From the NCBI GenBank assembly GCA_013397695.1, contig VYZI01000106.1, positions 970,308-1,034,307 on the forward strand: DNA of 64,000 bases, written 5' to 3'. Of this stretch, positions 1 through 12,502 are shown piece by piece (the first letter of the stretch is position 1; each line of letters opens with the position of its first letter). Origin of the DNA: Centropus unirufus (taxonomy: Eukaryota; Chordata; Aves; Cuculiformes; Centropidae). Below the pieces are notes generated by a model. That model had not been told where the DNA came from, ran no database searches, and worked only from the letters and a program-made list of their open reading frames with translations. The translations under genes were made by a program, and so were the position numbers.

Positions 1-267
1 CAGAATGAGTTTCAGGTAAGGCTCCAGCAACCCCTTCCACCATGAGCTCTGGTGGGTGCAGGACCGAGCACTCCTTTGTTGGGCTTATAAGACAAAACTG
101 AGTTGTTTAATATTCCACATTCATTTTTTTCTTTAGAAAAGCATTCCTAATTCAAGTTCAGTTGCAGTAGGCCATTTTAGAGAATATGCAGGTGTAGTAG
201 TATATATTGTAACTTCTTAACTGTTTTTCAAGGAAAACTGCTTGTCAAAATTGAGACATTTGCTGCC

Positions 268-627
268 AAAGGAAAGGAAAGGAAAGGAAAGGAAAGGAAA
301 GGAAAGGAAAGGAAAGGAAAGGAAAGGAAAGGAAAGGAAAGGAAAGGAAAGGAAAGGAAAGGNNNNNNNNNNNNNNNNNNNNNNNNNNNNNNNNNNNNNN
401 NNNNNNNNNNNNNNNNNNNNNNNNNNNNNNNNNNNNNNNNNNNNNNNNNNNNNNNNNNNNNNNNNNNNNNNNNNNNNNNNNNNNNNNNNNNNNNNNNNNN
501 NNNNNNNNNNNNNNNNNNNNNNNNNNNNNNNNAAGGAAAGGAAAGGAAAGGAAAGGAAAGGAAAGGAAAGGAAAGGAAAGGAAAGGAAAGGAAAGGAAAG
601 GAAAGGAAAGGAAAGGAAAGGAAAGGA
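268..627. repeat. (GGAAA)n pentanucleotide microsatellite with internal gap
   Basis: Perfect GGAAA units run on both sides of a 170-bp N run (363-532). About 19 units are visible on each side, with no interruption. The plus strand is all purine. The true length is unknown because the assembly did not cross it. Confidence 0.97.
363..532. other. Assembly gap (170 N)
   Basis: A run of N inside the GGAAA microsatellite, most likely a length estimate for a repeat that short reads could not span. Confidence 0.99.
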
Positions 628-3600
628 TTAATGGTATATTGCTGCCTACATTATGCTAATGCATTATATCTTCCTTCCATTCCTTGTTCAAGTTTCTGCA
701 TTGGCACAGAGATCAAATAAAATGCATTTATTTTCTGTCTGCTTAAGCCATTAAAACTTTTGCAATGCTCTGAGATAGCCAAGAAGTGACACCACTAAAA
801 CTTTAACATCGACAAATTAAAGTGTGCCATGAAGTTTGTCATAGTATAGCTAGATCAAAGTCAGCTTAAATCCTATATGTGTAGGAAAAATACACCTGTG
901 GGATGGTGTACACACCAGTCAGTTAATTCTTAATTCTTAATTCAATTCTTAATTGATTAATTCTTTCTGCCAGCTGCAGAGCTAAGTCAGCCAAAGGTGT
1001 AAGGTTCCTCTGGAAAGGGTGCTAGAGGATCCCAGGTGACCGAGGTGCCTGTTCCCTGGAGGGATGGAACAACTTTTGTTCTCACAGTGTCCTGGCAGCC
1101 TCAGTGATCAAGTAAAAGGTGGTACTGCAACAGGGCTCTGGCCTGCCAGGGTTTGAAGGCTGAGCTGGTGTGGGACCAAGCTGTGCTGTTTTGGGAGCAG
1201 TGACAGCAGCAGCACTTTCTGTTCCTGCAGACGGAAATGAGCAATGCTCTCACCACCAAACTATTGCCACCTGATGATCCCCTGTTAGGTATCCATTACA
1301 TTCCCTTTGTATTTTGTCTGTGGAGAGTTACCACACGCATTTGGACAAACCTATGAAATTGAGAGGCTGGAATATTTTATCCCTGATATCCACTGTATAT
1401 TGTTTAATTTCTCGTAAATATGTGCACACACATTCCAGGGTGGAAATTTAAGAGTGAGTTGGGGAAAGCCCCAAGTTTTCCCTTCTCTTCCTACCCTGGG
1501 AAGGAATCAGCTTCATACCTCACACGTCCTTCGAATAGCATTTGCCCCTCCTTGGGACACCTGCAAGCTGAAATCCATCCCACCCAATCAAGAGAAACCT
1601 GAGGGGGGCTGAAGGGCATTGGAGAGCGTCTCACACCCAGCGACTCTTAATGTGTGTTGGTTGGCAAGACGATGGCTGCCAGAGTAATGGCCAAGGTCTC
1701 AGATGCAGTGGGGCAGGAGGCATCATGACTCCACCAATACGGCCACAGAGTGTGGCTGGAGGACAGCCCTGAGGCTTGGCTTCGGGCAGCTTGCACCAGC
1801 CCTCGGATCCGGCTGCCGCTGCGGCACTGAATTCAGTCCCAGCAGAACCCACTGGCTGCCAGGCCTACCCTGACTTTGTTGGGGTAAGACGATTTCCTAA
1901 GCAGTCATTTTCACCTCTTGGTCACAAAAGCAACAGATCCGTTCAGGAATATTGGCTGGATGAGGACATGCTTTTATGAGGCACCACAAATTTGATTTGG
2001 GTTGATGATTTTGCCTGCTCTTATTTTCACTGAGACCTTTGGTAAACTGCCTGTTGACTTAGGTTGAACAGGATAAAGCAGTGAATAAAGCTGAAAGACT
2101 AGGAAAAAATAGTGTCTGGTGTGACAAAATCTAATGCAATAAAACCTCATGCCTGGGACATTTGGTTACCAGACCAATTTAATAATACGAATCAATATGA
2201 AAGACCAAATCAGACACTGCCAATACTTTTCTAAGTGGTACCCCTGAACATAGCCTCTTTAGCCCTGCTGTATACTGAATTCCTCAGCAGGAGGGGTGTT
2301 AAACAGGAGAGAGCTAAGGGTCAGGGCAATCTGGTCATCAGGGCTGGCCCTTGAAACCAAACTGCTTCCTCATGATAAGGAGACACTAACCCATGTCATG
2401 TCAACACTGTTATCAGAAAACATTTAGATTTGCCCTTGAAAAATGTGTTAGGGTGGATTTGGTAGTAGTAGCACAAAAAGCTATCAGCAACTGATGCAAT
2501 AGGACAACTTCTGGCTTATCAGAAGGCCCTCCGTGAGGAAAGCAAAGAGGGGGACATTCACAGCCACTTTTGTGCAAGCGATTGGTCTTCCCTGCAGTCC
2601 ATTTCTGCATGCCCCCCTCCTTCCTTCTGAGTGCACAGTCCTTCCAAACTGTGCAATCTTCCACTGATTGGCACTGTTGTGAAGTGTGGCCTAATATCCT
2701 TTCACGGAACCTTACTTCTTAATTTTCTCCATGGAACCATACAACCCCTTCCTGCAATGGCATCATATTTTGGAGACATTTTCAAATGGAGCCATTGTGT
2801 GTATTGTCTGTGAAAATGCACATATGTAAGAGGAATGCCTGAAATGGTCACATTCCAACTATTCAGTGATTTGAGCCCTTGAGCAAGTCCTGTTGGATTA
2901 ATATTAGGCAGGATTTTATAAGGCTACCAGTTACCGATGCTGTATTTTGCATTTCCATTACATATCCCACAGCAAATTTTGCAACATGGATTCTTTTGTC
3001 ATTGGGTCAAGGGAGAGAAAGGCTCCAGGGAAAGCCTCCAGAAACCTTTTGATAATTATTGCAGAGGGAAGCCCTGCCAAGACCTACGGAATTGTTTCCT
3101 ATTTCACTCATTGTACCCTGCTTCTGGCCTCCTAGGTTTTTCTGGTATGAACATTGCTGACCTGTCTTGTGATCCTTTATCCTTCCTTCCAAGTATTTTT
3201 GATATGCATATTTCTTTCTTCGAGTGACAGTTTAGTTGACTTAAGCATATCTTATTGATGAGAGGGAGGTGGGGAACAAATATTTGGTTCAGGCAGTTGC
3301 AAACCAGACACTTATGAACAGGAGCTTAAGGTCAAAACAGTTTCTAAAATCTCATTTCTGTGATACTACAGCAAGTTGGGGCAGTGATGAAAGTAGCATC
3401 AACTGAATGATTCAGTAGAATATTGTAAGTATAAAGGAGTACATATTAAAACCTATTTGTGTACAAGGTTGTGACATACCCAATGTTCGTACTAATGTTT
3501 GATGGATCTGCAAGCGTGCATGGATATTGTTATCCCAATGGGATGGTTAGACTAATGATAGGATTCAGCAGCCCTTGTTCCCAAAGGTTACATTTTGAAA

Positions 3601-6600
3601 TCTCTAAACACCACAATAGAAGTGACCCAGTTTGCCACAGGGCTGGAGCATTTGTTAACTAGAAGTTCTTCCAGATAGTAAGTACTTCAAGGAAATTAAA
3701 AGCTCCTTTCAAAACGGCTAGGCAAGGAATTAAGTCCTAGTTTGAAAATGCTGATGTGATGTGGCTACTGCAAAGCCTCACAGAAAAGTGGTGCAAGGTT
3801 AGTAACAGATCAGAGTTTCTGTGTAGGGCTCCCAAGCTAGAAGGGGCTCAGTCCCCTAGAGCAGACCTACCATTAAAACTTAGCTTTCCAACCCACCTTC
3901 TCCCTGAGACAGATACATGACTTGCCTCTGGCCTGAAGGCAACTCCTTCTACTCATCCAGTTTTACAGGCTGCATACCAGAAGGCCTTTTTTTTCATAGA
4001 GTAGAAAGAGGGGCCTCAATCTCTAATTGCCCCTGTCTTTCTTAATCTCTCCTTCGTGCTCCTGGCTCTGACCACAGGATCAGTAGTTGATAGTTTGACC
4101 ATGTATCTAACAGACTGAGGCTCTTTCCATAGTTAAACAATCTTAAAAAAGCATTAGTTAAAAGTATTCACCTGTGTGCTGGTTTCCGCGACACAAAAGT
4201 CACAAAACCCTTGAATTCCTGCTGACAGACAACAGACTAATGAGCTGAATGAGCATTAATACACTAGTTTTGCAAGTAAGAAAGGCAGAGAAGGGATTAC
4301 AATAGCATTCAGAAGATGCATTTTGGCACCTGTAATGAAACTTGGGATGAATGTCACCAGCTAAATTCAGTAGAGAAATGCAGAAAGTGGGCGCCAGGCT
4401 GACTCTCTCATTTACGAGCCATCTCAATATCACGGTTGCCCAGGAATGCTGTGCACAGTGGTGCTGACACAGCAGCCAGTTTATGGAGACTTAAGTGTCC
4501 AGACTTAGTGGGGACAAGGTGTCACCCTGCTGCTCCAGTGCAATTCTAAAAGGAGAGAGGTGCTGTTGAAGCCCTGGCTCATGATGCTGCATCTGGCACT
4601 GCTAGCACACACCAGAAGCACCAGCCATGCCCATAGTGGCAACTGGAGAGGGACAGACTTGGCCCAGGTCGAATGGAAGCTCCCCAGCATGGTTTTTGCA
4701 GATGTCATCTAGAGTTCTCTGTGAGAGGGCCCAGACCAGGTGAAATGATGTTTCCTAGTATGGAGGAAGGTCCACAGGAAAGTTCAGCTGTACAGTCTCA
4801 GGAGATATTATGGTCCTTGTTCCAGGACCAGGAAAGGGGCTGTGAATTGTTTTGCTTACCACAATAAGCACAGGTATTAAGTTTGCTGCAAAACACAGCA
4901 TATGCCCTTGATTTCCCTCTGGAAAAGCAGAGGGTATTGGTAGTTAACACACTCGATCAAGAACCAGGTGACTTTTCCCTGAGAGACATCTGTTGCTTCT
5001 GCAAGTGCCCCGATGGGCAGGCTTAGAACAAGCTACACTGATTTTTAACATGGACCCTTTAGTGCTGTAAGTGCACGCTTACTTACATTGCAGATGAGGT
5101 ATTATGTCTCTCTGTAAACCTAGAAAATAAACTGACAGCAAAAAGAATAGTAAGTAAATAATTTCTTGTTGATTACCTAGCCATCCATTTGGTTAGTTGT
5201 TTTATACTTTGGCTGGGTAGTTTTTTCCCTGACAAACAAGAAAAGTAACTCTCAGTGCCCGTAGAGAGCATTAACTACTACTTTTACAGTACCTGCCAAT
5301 GCAATAGTGCTAAGCACTAGAGGCAAAGCACATCTTAGCACTCAAAGACACAGATGCTGAATAATTGACACAGTGCCCAGACCAGGCTGACTACAGACTC
5401 TGAAGAGGTTGAATATAGCCTTAAGCCATAGTAGAAAAGAACTCCAGTACAGACATGTAAGTAAGTGTGTAAAGCACAATTAAACAGCAATATATACTTT
5501 TCAGAAAAAGAAAAGGAGCTTTCTCTTTTCAATACAAACAGTTCAGTCACTCATGTTCTCCTCTTGCATGAGTTATTGGATGCAAGGTACAAGAGAAAAC
5601 TCTTTAGTTTAATCTTTTTTTTTTTAGATCTCAACCCATTTTAGCAGTGACATAGTGCAACTGACTCTACAAACACCCCTGAAAACACTGTCATGGTGTA
5701 ACGCTTCCTCACCAGTCACTGGGGAAAAGTGAAGCACAATCATGAGACTTCCTTATGATTCGAGCAATAACGCACATAGGCAGTGTGTACACCCGAGTGC
5801 TGTTCAGCTCTGATATCCTGGGTGTTCCCATCCTGCTATTAGACGGCCCCACTGCAGGGCGAGATTACTTCCTGATTGCTGCAACACCTAGGGGAAGGCA
5901 TTGGAAGTTGTATATATCCTGTGTACATTGACACAGAGGGTCAATTCCAGATCAGTAAAAGTTATCCAATAATTTTTTAATTATTTTTTAAAAGGGAAGC
6001 AGGCCAGAAAATAACATTTTGGTAATGCATGTTCCTGCCCATAATCACAACACCCATATTTCTGTAGTCACGAAGACCTTTTTCCAATTAACACACATCT
6101 GCTTGTGTGAACTACGAAGCCTGTCTTGAGCCCTAGCAGTGATACTTAGACATCTCAATACCAAGAGGTATGTTGGCAAATGTTTTCTGGAACCTCACAT
6201 AGAGAGTCAGGTGAGAGCAGTGCAACAGCTGAAGTGAGCAAAACCCTTCACTTGAAGCATTCAGGGTAGAGAAGCAGAAAGTGGTTTCAAATAACTAGCC
6301 AGATTTTCTATACTACTTTTTACTGTTTGCTTTGCAAAAAAAAAAAAACCAACCAAAAAACGCCTCAATGATGATTATCTATGCTTGGTTGTTTTTTCTG
6401 CCTGTGTGAATTTGTCCTCTCGTGGAACTTGCTCCCACAATCTTGGATGCTGGTACAGTCCAGTTTGCTGCCCATGCACTGCCCAGCAGGATTTCATATG
6501 CTCAGAGAAGACAGTCTAAGCCAGAACATGACGGACCTACACAGCCCGCTTCCTTGTGCTGATATGGCCGTGTACAGTCCAGGCACCCTGTAAACAAATA

Positions 6601-9600
6601 ATTTAACTACCCTTTTTTTTTGATGCCTAGGGAAACTTTCAGCTAGAAGAAAACACAGAAAAAATTACCTGGCTTCTATTATGGTTGTTCCTGGCATGTG
6701 GCTTTTAGGCATATGTGGAACTACATCATGGCAATTGCTTATGGAAAACAGTGAGCATTGAAATACACCTATTCACTCAACTATGATCTTTAAATATGAT
6801 CTAAACTTCTATTATATATCTGAAAGCAATCATTTCTTTCATAATTCTTATTTCATTTTTAGGAAAGGGATGAAGTCACAATCAATAGCACAAGTTATGT
6901 ACTTCTCTTCCACGGGCTGAGATCTTAGGGCACTGGATGCATTATTTGGGTTGTCATGCCTGTGAACATGACACCCAGACCATTACCTTTTTCACAGTGA
7001 CATCTACTGGCAAAAGCAATCTGTAAAGGGCCACTTTTTATATTAGAAGTCTTTTTCAGCATTTGGGCTCCTACCTTTGACATTTTTCTTTGTTTTCTTC
7101 ACTGCTCAGTTGTTCAAAATCCGTTCAACATTTTAGATTATTGAATATAGCTTAGTTATCATCTTAATATCTCTATCCCCAGTAAATGATCCATCCATCT
7201 ATCCATCTATCTCCAGAATATATCTCAATATAGAGAAATATATCTCAATATATTGAATACATTGAATATATTTCAATAGAGAAAAAGATTTTGTATCATC
7301 AGCACCATTTTCCAGCGCATGTAGGAGTGCTGGGCATCTCCGACACCCAGGAGAGACATTTCTGCTGTTAGCATTGTCTCAGCATCATATATTTAGCACC
7401 CCCATATACCTTCCCACAGAACCCTGTCTGTAGACTTCAGGAGGCTGGTGGAGTCCAGTGTTAGCTCATTTCCATTGCACTCGATAGAATCTGCTGTGCT
7501 CTAGAGTCATCCTCCAGCTCCTTCTTTTTATTCTACAGTATGTGTGCGTACTATAGTCATACTTAACATGTATTTAGTATATCATATACATATTCTTATA
7601 TACATATTCATAAACTTATAAACAGAGAGAATCTATATAGATTAGTAGAGTAGCCAAACAGGTGCAATATTTAGGAATGGTAATTACATTAGCACCATCA
7701 AACTGTAAGTGCAGAAGGGAATATTTCAAGGATTTGCTTGCTCAGGTAAACTGTTTATTCATGAAATCATAAACTACACAAGAAGATGGAGTTTAAACAG
7801 GATAAAGAAAACAGAAATCAAGAACAGACTCTGAAAAACACACCAAGGATGAATGGGTTCCCTTTTTCCTCAAAACCACTAAAGTCCTGCTTTTTAAAAA
7901 AATATTTTATTGAGAGCACATTGCTGTGTGCTGTTCATAGAACTGTAGAAAAGAGAAGAACTAGAAGCAAAAGGTGGACAGTTAAATGGGTGATGCTTTA
8001 CTCAAAGCACTTTAGAAACAGAGACAGAAAAAATAATCAGATCTTCACAATAATACATTTAATCTATCTGTTGCATGCAACTTATGCGATTTACATCTGA
8101 AAAACCAAAGGGTATCTACAAATTATTCAAATTAATGTCCCCAGGTATGTTGTTCAAAGTGATTAAAGAAGAAGGGATGCAGGAACTGACTGTGTGGCAT
8201 GTCATTTCTGCTTTCAGAAATGTTTTCATGTCATTTCCTTTGAATGTTCCTGTAATTTAATACTTTTTCTGAAAGATTTGCTTTTTTCTTTTTGCAGAGA
8301 ACCTTTGTTTTCACAGATCAATTGAGTCCGCTTCTACTGGAGATGGCCCTTGCCCTGAGACACTGCTGCACAGAAGCCGACACAGATCACACATGCAAAT
8401 GTTTCACCAGAATGAAACCTTATACTTGGCAGGAATGAAGGAGAGCTTGATAGAAATAGGAAACAAAACATTAATTTAGAAACATCTTTGTTAAAACACC
8501 ATAGCGTCATTTCTTTTCTCATGAAGACAGCAGACACTCAGAAGAGGCCACCTGTCCTCAGAGGATAAGCACCTCATGAATAAAAATTGTGCAATTAACA
8601 GTATCTGAGAGATCAAGTCGTGGACCTGTTAGGTTAGATCTGTATAAACAAACAATAACAAGATCTAATACAAAAACCAAGCAGGCTGTCAATATATGCT
8701 ATCATGGTGGAAGTACAACACTACTTGCTGTAGTTAAGGTTTTTATCCTAAGTCTCAAAGAGATGCCAGGGAGAAAAGAGCATAGGCAAGAAATTATAAT
8801 TAAAACAAAAAAAGGGAACAAATTCTTTACCGCACAGCTAAAACCATGAAGCAAGATCAGACTGGGGTAGGAACAAATTAGAACAAATTATAACAATTAG
8901 ACCAGAAGTTAGATGTAGTCTGTCTAGTAGCAGAGTGGTAAAAGAGATTATTACAATGCTTTTTTTATACTAGTTAATAGATAATAAAAGAAGAAATCTT
9001 TAGGGCTGTATTCCTCTGGCATTTGTACCTTCATGCTGAGGCTGCAACCTGCTAGCGTTTTAAGTCCCTCAATTATTTGTGACATTTAACATCTGAAGGT
9101 TACGCAGGATTAAGCACTAACAATCTGTATTGTACCCACCTAAAGCTACAAGAAAATAAATTGCGTATTTTCTTTCCACTAAGTTGATAAAAAATGGATT
9201 ATACAGTTATTTCCATTATATTGCTTTATTCATATGCCATATTCCACTTCTGTTTAAGTAAAGTTGGTTAAAAATTATTTGGAAGACTATTTTTTATTTC
9301 CCTGGAATTGATTCCCTGATTTTTTTGGTCTCAGATCACATCTGGCAGGTCCGCGAAGTCCTGTTTGCTGAAGCAGGAGACACCAGTCTCTGCAGGAGCA
9401 GAAAAAGCACAGGTATGTAGCAAGTAAGTGTATGGCAGCAAAGAGGTCTGCCTAATCTTCAGCCCACTGTACTCCAGAAGGAAAGAGTTACATCCCAGTT
9501 TTTTCTTTGACATAAAAACAATACGTGGGTAATGACAAACTCTGTCATTGCAACATAAAAGACACCATGAACATGACTGGTAAAGGCTATAAACACAGCA

Positions 9601-12197
9601 GGGAGCACTGCTTCCCTCCTGTGCCAAGACCAGCAGAGCTGACCCCAAGGCTCTACTGCAGTTTATTTAATTCTGAGAATAAGTTTATAGGTGACCAACT
9701 ATCCATCCATATACAATTCTTGGCAGCTATTATTTTCAGTAATTTATAAAATGTTATATGTTTTTTTGGTCACTGAGCATTTCATTCTGCTTAGTATAAA
9801 GACTTAAGTATGTCAGAGGGTAAACTGGTGACCAAAAAGACCTGCAGCTGCGGGGGTGAGGGCATCTTTTAGCCTTGCCTGCTCTTACAGGTATCATAAT
9901 ACAGCACTGAGCCCACACTTGAGATTTAATTCCCTGGGAGCATGTCATGGAGTCCAGTTGAGATTCAGTGCAGCTTGGGCATAAAGTTAGTGACTGAGGA
10001 TACAACAGAGCACTCAGTGCCATGACTGGGTCTGTGCTCTCATCTTACAGTAGCAGCACGGATAATCTGGGAAGCTGTTCCCAAAGGATTTCAGGCAACT
10101 GAGCCTTTCTAGTCTTTTTCAGATGCCACCACCAGCTTTCACCCCAGACTCAGTACCATGTTAGTTCAACCTAATGCAAACATTGTATCTCCACATTGGA
10201 ATTCCTGTGAATTGTGCCTTGTTCTAAAACTTTTTTTCATGACTCTGAAAGAACAGGCAACAGTTCAAAAAAGCACTATCAGAAATGTTAGGTACAATTG
10301 ATTGCATGTCTTACCACTGCTAAGGTCATTTGACTTGGAGCATAAAACGGATATCTAATACTGCACTACCCAAAGAGAGACTTAAATAAGAGGTGACAGT
10401 TACTAGTTAGAAAACTACAGCCTTCCCTGTAGAATATTAATCTCTTCAACAGAAAATACAAGACACATTCACAAAATTATTTTTTATTTTGATAAAATCA
10501 TTATAAATATCGAAGCACTTGATCAACGCCACTGTTTTCAATGTGTAAAAACATGTAAAACATTTCTTTCTGATATGAAGCAGCAGCCTTATTACTTTCT
10601 CTTCAGAAGCAAACTTTATTAACTTCATGCAATTTGCAAACATTTTGTCCATGTTCTGCATCTACTCACATGACAGAGAAACATATTGCATCCAACACGA
10701 AGTCTAAAAAAGGGGTGTGAAATCACACAACATACCCCCACTTTCTCCATGCACACAGGCATCCTCATTCTTAAAGAACCAACCTAGGGCCTTTTCAGCT
10801 GCGTTGTTCTCTCTATGTCAGAAAACAAAAAGTGCCTGCAGGTTTTTCCCTTTGGCTAATACTTTTATCTGCTGCTGTCAAATGCCTTTTATTTCTCCCA
10901 TGGTTTATAAAACATTCAGAAGGCACTGAGAGGCATTACAGCAATAGTAACTATATTTTGGGGAGGAGAAAACAAAAAAAAACCAAACAAACCAAACCCA
11001 TCTATCTTAAACTAAGCTAAAATATCTATGTCTAATTTATTAACTTATAAGAAGGTATATAAAGTCAGTCCTGATTATTATTTTCCTCATGTTTGTCCCT
11101 TCAAGATCAAAAGACTGTTGAGGTAAAAGCCACAGTCTATAAAACCTATTAAAAAAAACCCCCAAAATCATGGACAGCAGTGATGGACGATGAGTTTGTC
11201 AGAAATACTACAGAGACGGGCAGAAGTTGCTGCCTTCAAACCTCATTGCCTTTTCCTCTATGTAGTTCAGTCTGAAGATAAATCTAATCCTATACTAAAA
11301 GCTACATCCTACGGCAAGTTCATTAAAATAATAAAAATAAACTTGGTGTAAAACAAACAATTATGTTCAGATTATAAAATCTCCTGAGATCAACACAGGT
11401 TCAAGTCAATTCACAAAGACAGAATTTTCAACCCATCATTATAGAGGGCTGGTCTTGTATTAAATATTGATTTGATTCTGGCTTCTTTGGCTCGCTCTGC
11501 TGCCTTTGGCCTTGGAATATAAGTGCAGCCACCCAAATTCAATTACAACAGGACATCAGCCAGTACGTAGGTGATGTTACATGCCTGGATAGTGCTGTGC
11601 TTCACAGCAAGAAGCGAGGTTTGCAGCGTGCGTGTCACACTACAGCGCGCAACAAGCCTGGTATGAGACAGCCTGCAGCAACAGCTAACCCTGCCTCCTG
11701 GTTTTAAGTGGTCGGAGGCTGATGCTACATTGATAGTGTTACAGTTCCTTATTTCCCAAATACAACAGACTAGATTTAGGATGAACAGTTCCCTCTATGC
11801 CCTTCAACTTCTCAGGTTTCGGGACCATTTCACCACCATACATGGTGGGATACAGGAATATCTGACCCATCCGACAAGATCCTGCAATATACAAAATCCT
11901 TACTGTCTATTTTTTTTTCTTTAAAATCAATAAACATTACTTCTAAGAAGCAGTCAGAATAGCAGGATTACATAAATGTCTATTTTACTTGAATGCTGTT
12001 ATTTATTACAGCTTTTTGTAGGAAGGTAAGCACGCTATCGCATAAGTCAGAAAAGAAATTACATCAGTCTTAAAATATTCTTTCTTGAGAATTACAGTGT
12101 GAATTCTTCCATAGAAGCTAAATGTTACGTTAGAGACCAGAATAATAATCCCAGAACATTCTTTACTGCCATTAATATCAGGAATCCCATTCAGTAA
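628..12197. other. Intergenic region downstream of CA13, no gene recognised
   Basis: About 11.6 kb with no ORF resembling a known protein and no recognised CR1. In mammals the next genes on this side are CA1, CA3 and CA2, but I found no CA first exon (HWGY motif) or other CA motif on either strand. Simple sequence occurs at 7189-7213 (atcc/atct) and as a decayed 'caatata' tandem at about 7217-7281. The part nearest 12.2 kb may belong to the CA13 3' UTR if a distal poly(A) site is used. Confidence 0.6.
7189..7281. repeat. Short tetranucleotide and AT-rich tandem repeats
   Basis: An atcc/atct tetranucleotide run (7189-7213) is followed by imperfect tandem 'tatctcaata' and 'attgaatac' units. 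Both are low-complexity and degenerate. Confidence 0.7.
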
Positions 12198-12203
12198 TTT
12201 ATT
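12198..12203 (-). terminator. CA13: Candidate CA13 poly(A) signal
   Basis: AATAAA on the minus strand, about 300 nt past the CA13 stop codon; it is the first canonical hexamer I see downstream. Another lies at 12002-12007. Which one is used cannot be decided from sequence. Confidence 0.45.
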
Positions 12204-12502
12204 GGCAAATTCTGGACAGCTCCTTCACCAGACCTGACCTTTATGGTTAGCACAGCCCTCTCTGCATGGGATGCTCATGCCTCAATGCTCCCAAACCAAT
12301 GCTCGCAAACACAGCCAAACCTGTTAACTTTTGTGAACCTGCAACAACTCAGGGCATGCATTTTAAGAAATGACATGGTATCCAATAATAAAGCAACACC
12401 TTTTTGTTATAACAACGCATAAAAAATATTCATGAAGTATATCAACTATTAAAATTAATTCAGCCTTTGGTTTCAGAGGGAGAATATTCTGGCATGACTC
12501 CT

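Noticed and set aside
1..20. TTTCAG|GTAAGG at the left edge, like an exon end
   Set aside because: Only 15 bases are visible before it, with no coding context.
1231..1288. Exon-like 58-nt segment on the plus strand with a strong cag acceptor and a GTATCC donor
   Set aside because: The peptide TEMSNALTTKLLPPDDPLL matches nothing I know, and no partner exon was found; chance splice sites are common.
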